NCBI RefSeq assembly: GCF_038008685.1
Contig: NZ_JBBOZQ010000001.1
Span: 4,464,001-4,528,000, forward strand
Direction of reading: 5' to 3'
Source of the DNA: Lysinibacillus sp. FSL W8-0992
Lineage (GTDB): Bacteria > Bacillota > Bacilli > Bacillales_A > Planococcaceae
Length of the DNA stretch: 64,000 nt
The notes under the pieces are model-generated. The model had not been told where the DNA came from and did no database searches. It saw only the letters and a list, made by a program, of their open reading frames with translations. A program made the position numbers and the translations under genes. Each line of letters begins with the position of its first letter. Position 1 is the stretch's first letter. Shown one piece after another: positions 61,395-64,000 of the stretch.

Positions 61395-61525
61395 GTTGAT
61401 TTCCGTTACGGGCGCACACTTTCCGCGGGCACATCGTAAGCCGCAACCCTCGCTTACGCGCGGTTTGTTGCGTCTTACGTTTTGTGCTGTTCCCGCAGGA
61501 GTCGACGCCCTTCACTTTAATCAAC
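61395..61525. repeat. Bacillaceae-type intergenic element, copy 2
   Basis: A direct repeat of 61173-61301 with about seven differences including a 2-bp insertion. The stretch from GTTTGTTGCGTC to GACGCCCTTCACTT is identical. Confidence 0.85.
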
Positions 61526-61534
61526 ATAAAAAAA

Positions 61535-61617
61535 CAACAAAGGCATCAAGATTGAAACTTCTTGATACCTTTTGTCATTATAAGCTCTCCCAAAACTTTT
61601 GAGAGGCTCTTTATTTA
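61535..61617 (-). terminator. Two tandem terminators after the YutG-like gene
   Basis: On the minus strand an AGCCTCTCAAAA/TTTTGGGAGAGCT stem is followed by an AAGGTATCAAGA/TCTTGATGCCTT stem and T-rich sequence ending TTTTTTT. Confidence 0.75.
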
Positions 61618-61626
61618 AATAATATT

Positions 61627-62208
61627 TTAAATTTCATTATGTGGTTTTGGTTTTGGACCAAGCTCTTCTGGCTCAATATCTGCAAATGTTTCGCCTTCTT
61701 CTTCTAAGTCACGCATACGGTGAGCAATACGTGAAGCTGCAGAAGCCGCAATACTGCCAACTAAATCATCTAAAAATGTATTAACATGATGTCCTGGCTC
61801 TGTGTCGAGTTTTTTTATGATACCGATTTTTTGTTTATCTAAATGTCCAAATGTTGTTACAGCTATACTTCCATATGTAAACACAGACCCCAGCGCAATT
61901 GTTTCATCTACTCCGAATAATCCTTCATCGGATTCGATAATTTGTTGAAGAGGTGATGATAATAGCCCTTTTTCAGCTAATTCATCTAGCTCTATTCCAA
62001 CTAATACAGCATGCTGGACTTCACGTTTACGCAATACACGTTCAACCGAATGAATACAATGCTCTAATGTTAACCCTACATTATAGGATTTTTGCATTTC
62101 ATAAACAATTTCAGCAATGTCCTCTAACTCTACACCACGACGAATTAGTGCAGCTTGAGCTGCTTTCGCCACTTCTTCTGAATGTACGCGAATACTTTTA
62201 TCATGCAT
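61627..62208 (-). CDS. yutG: Phosphatidylglycerophosphatase A-family protein (YutG-like)
   Basis: A 193-residue cytosolic protein of the PgpA superfamily in its Firmicute YutG form. YEMQKSYNVGLTLEHCIHSVERVLRKREVQHAVLVGIELDEL and the C-terminal GSVFTYGSIAVTTFGHLDKQKIGIIKKLD...HHVNTFLDDLVGSIAASAASRIAH carry the acidic and His residues of the family. The ATG follows GAGGG. Members are thought to act on phosphatidylglycerophosphate or related phosphates, but the biochemical role of YutG is not settled. Confidence 0.85.
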   Translation of the reverse strand: MHDKSIRVHSEEVAKAAQAALIRRGVELEDIAEIVYEMQKSYNVGLTLEHCIHSVERVLRKREVQHAVLVGIELDELAEKGLLSSPLQQIIESDEGLFGVDETIALGSVFTYGSIAVTTFGHLDKQKIGIIKKLDTEPGHHVNTFLDDLVGSIAASAASRIAHRMRDLEEEGETFADIEPEELGPKPKPHNEI

Positions 62209-62320
62209 AACTAACCCTCATTTCAGATTTTTTGCTAGTATAACGCTAGCCCAACCTATTATACCTTTACTTACGTAATATGGTACAATTTTGTCACAAA
62301 CACATGAAGGAGTGTCATCA

Positions 62321-63040
62321 TTGGATAAGGGAACTGTACAAGATTTAAAATTCTATAGTGAAGCATTGCAGGAGGAATTAGAGCTATATATTTATGTCCC
62401 TGCTAATTATTCTCCACTATACAAATATAATATTTTAATCGCATCAGACGGTAAGGACTATTTCCAACTAGGAGGTATTACAAAACTAGCCGATGAACTT
62501 ATCGATGACTATGAAATCGAGAATTTAATCATTGCATTTGTTCCATATAAAGATATTAAAGATCGCCGTCATAAATATATTCCGAGTGGTGAACAACACG
62601 AAGCCTATTTGCGCTTTCTAGCACATGAACTTGTTCCTTATTTGGATGCTGAATATGCAACATACCAGATGGGTATGAGCCGTGCTGTCATCGGTGATTC
62701 TATGGCTGCAACCGCTTCCTTAATGGCTGCTTTAAAGTACCCAAGCATTTTTGGAAAAGTTATTTTGCAATCACCTTATGTTGATGAAGATGTACTGAAA
62801 GCTGTTGAACACTTCAAAGATCCAGGGGCAATTTCTATTTATCATATCGTTGGCAAAAACGAAGATAAAGTTGTAACAATGGATAAAACTATAAAAGATT
62901 TCTTAACACCAAATCGTCAGTTGCATAATCTTATGTTAAGCAAAGGCTTTTCTACATTTTATGAAGAGTTCGATGGAAATCATACATGGAAATATTGGAA
63001 ACCTGATTTAAGACGTGCATTAATTGAAAATTTCAATTAA
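62321..63040 (+). CDS. yjcH: Putative esterase (YjcH-like)
   Basis: A 239-residue alpha/beta hydrolase of the enterochelin-esterase (Fes/D) group. LELYIYVPANYSPLYKYNILIASDGKDYFQLGG begins the fold, the nucleophile is in SRAVIGDSMAATASLMAALKYP (G-D-S-M-A) and the His in FDGNHTWKYWKPDLRRAL. The likely start is TTG at 62321, six bases after AAGGAGTG; another TTG lies ten codons upstream. It is followed by yjcG and yjcF homologs, the B. subtilis gene set. Hydrolysis of siderophore esters is possible but unproven. Confidence 0.85.
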   Translation: MDKGTVQDLKFYSEALQEELELYIYVPANYSPLYKYNILIASDGKDYFQLGGITKLADELIDDYEIENLIIAFVPYKDIKDRRHKYIPSGEQHEAYLRFLAHELVPYLDAEYATYQMGMSRAVIGDSMAATASLMAALKYPSIFGKVILQSPYVDEDVLKAVEHFKDPGAISIYHIVGKNEDKVVTMDKTIKDFLTPNRQLHNLMLSKGFSTFYEEFDGNHTWKYWKPDLRRALIENFN

Positions 63041-63123
63041 TGTTGGGCGATTCAAATTACGTATTTTTAATTTTCTGTTATACTTAGATAGAAAAATTGT
63101 TTATTTACGGGAGGTAATGGACT

Positions 63124-63639
63124 ATGAAGTACGGAATTGTGGCTTTTCCATCAAAAAAATTGCAAGATTTAGCGAACACGTATCGCAAACGTTACGATCC
63201 GCATTATGCAAAGATTACACCGCATATGACGTTAAAGGACAGCTTTGATGCAACGGAAGAGGATATTCAATCCATCGTGAAGCAATTAGATGACATTGCT
63301 GCCAATCATGCACCTTTAAGCATTCACGCATCACGCATTAGTTCGTTTTTCCCAACAACAAATGCGATTTATTTCCGCATCGAACCAACTCAACAATTAC
63401 AAGCATTCCATCGTGTGATTGAAGAAAAAATTCCTTTTGGGGATTCTAAACATGTTTTTGTCCCACACATTACAATTGCACAAAAAATGACTGATTCAGA
63501 GCATGATGATATTTTTGGCCAACTCCGCATGACAGGGGTTGATGAAAAAGATAGTATTGATCGTATTCATCTTTTATATCAATTGGAAGATGGGTCATGG
63601 ACAACATATGAAACATTCCGATTGACTGGAGCTGAATAA
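63124..63639 (+). CDS. yjcG: 2'-5' RNA ligase / 2H phosphoesterase family (YjcG-like)
   Basis: A 171-residue 2H phosphoesterase. The two catalytic HxTx motifs are plain: ITPHMTLKD (about residues 36-44) and FVPHITIAQK (about 115-124). The fold and length match YjcG/LigT-like proteins, which act on cyclic phosphates of RNA or nucleotides. GGGAGG precedes the ATG. It lies 83 bases after the YjcH-like gene and three bases before the GNAT gene, so the three form an operon. Confidence 0.9.
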   Translation: MKYGIVAFPSKKLQDLANTYRKRYDPHYAKITPHMTLKDSFDATEEDIQSIVKQLDDIAANHAPLSIHASRISSFFPTTNAIYFRIEPTQQLQAFHRVIEEKIPFGDSKHVFVPHITIAQKMTDSEHDDIFGQLRMTGVDEKDSIDRIHLLYQLEDGSWTTYETFRLTGAE

Positions 63640-63642
63640 TTT

Positions 63643-64000
63643 TTGTATAACGTTAAGATAGTTGAAACAGAGAAAGAACATGACGATGCATTTGCTGTTC
63701 GAAAAAAGGTTTTTGTAGAGGAACAGGGTGTTCCACTTCATTTAGAATGTGATGCGCAAGATGAAACTGCAACACATTTCATTATGTATGAGGGCGATGA
63801 ACCTGTTGGTGCTGCTCGTCTTCGTAGCATTGAAGAGCATACTGCAAAAATTGAACGCGTATGTATTTTGCAAAGTCAGCGTGGCAAAAAACTGGGTGCC
63901 CTAATAATGAAGGAAATGGAAAACTACGCGACTTCCATTGACCAGAAGAAATTAAAACTCCATGCGCAAAGCTACGCTGTTCCTTTTTACGAAAAGCTTG
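63643..64000 (+). CDS. yjcF: GNAT-family acetyltransferase (YjcF-like), 3' end beyond window
   Basis: The frame from TTG at 63643 reads MYNVKIVETEKEHDDAFAVRKKVFVEEQGVP and continues open to the window end. The FAVRKKVFVEEQGVP...ECDAQDETATHFI pattern is the ElaA/YjcF subgroup of GNAT acetyltransferases, and IERVCILQSQRGKKLGALIMKEME holds the acetyl-CoA loop. GGAG lies 11 bases upstream. It starts three bases after yjcG, as in B. subtilis. The acceptor substrate is unknown. Confidence 0.88.
   Translation, partial: MYNVKIVETEKEHDDAFAVRKKVFVEEQGVPLHLECDAQDETATHFIMYEGDEPVGAARLRSIEEHTAKIERVCILQSQRGKKLGALIMKEMENYATSIDQKKLKLHAQSYAVPFYEKL

Overview
The window looks like chromosome of a low-GC, spore-former-type Firmicute of the Bacillaceae/Planococcaceae, most like Lysinibacillus. 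The DNA is AT-rich, ribosome binding sites are strong AGGAGG-type sites, and many genes match Bacillus subtilis genes (katE, ytaF, yclNOPQ, yfiYZ-yfhA-yusV, yutG, yjcFGH). S-layer homology (SLH) domains serve as a surface anchor. Species assignment is inference. I saw no rRNA, tRNA, CRISPR array, intact IS element or phage.

Layout. 1-9 kb: the end of a sensor kinase, a class-3 aldehyde dehydrogenase, a 54-codon small gene, an FMN reductase with a hairpin leader, a lone dihydrolipoamide dehydrogenase, an exported polysaccharide deacetylase and a large catalase. 9-14 kb: a probable sulfonate-type module, with an acyl-CoA-dehydrogenase-like oxidoreductase, a DUF4242 protein, a divergent HxlR regulator and an SsuABC/TauABC-type transporter. 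14-18 kb: an orphan RloB-family gene, an ABM monooxygenase, a MarR regulator, a sugar epimerase and a YceI gene behind an MhqR-like operator. 18-25 kb: a heme-acquisition (Isd) operon with three NEAT proteins, a heme ABC importer and sortase B, under two Fur-like boxes. 25-46 kb: YtaF, then three more FecCD-type importers (YclNOPQ-like; YfiY/YfiZ/YfhA/YusV-like; and a TetR-controlled one with an MFS exporter), an orphan response regulator, a flavin monooxygenase, an AraC regulator and a decayed duplication. This is an iron-acquisition island. 46-57 kb: a ten-gene operon taking kynurenines through 3-hydroxyanthranilate, 2-aminomuconate and 4-oxalocrotonate to pyruvate and acetyl-CoA, with a divergent TetR regulator. 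57-64 kb: a secreted LVIVD-repeat protein that seems to share the kynurenine operator, a nuclease lipoprotein, a 26-residue membrane peptide, a duplicated 130-bp Bacillaceae element, YutG and the yjcH-yjcG-yjcF group, cut by the window end.

The most unusual feature is a set of four intergenic arrays (5.1, 6.8, 17.9 and 26.3 kb). They differ in sequence but all repeat with an exact 21-bp period around a GC-rich core (CCGCGA or CGGCGAT). Three of the four begin within 2-7 bp of the stop codon of the gene upstream. Twenty-one bp is two helical turns and seven codons, so the arrays keep several frames open on both strands and create false repetitive ORFs. Other regulatory signals worth testing are a 17-bp identity before two promoters of the sulfonate-type module, an operator shared by the kynurenine operon and the LVIVD gene, and a consensus promoter with a TetR-type operator and a Fur-like box pointing antisense into a tetR gene.
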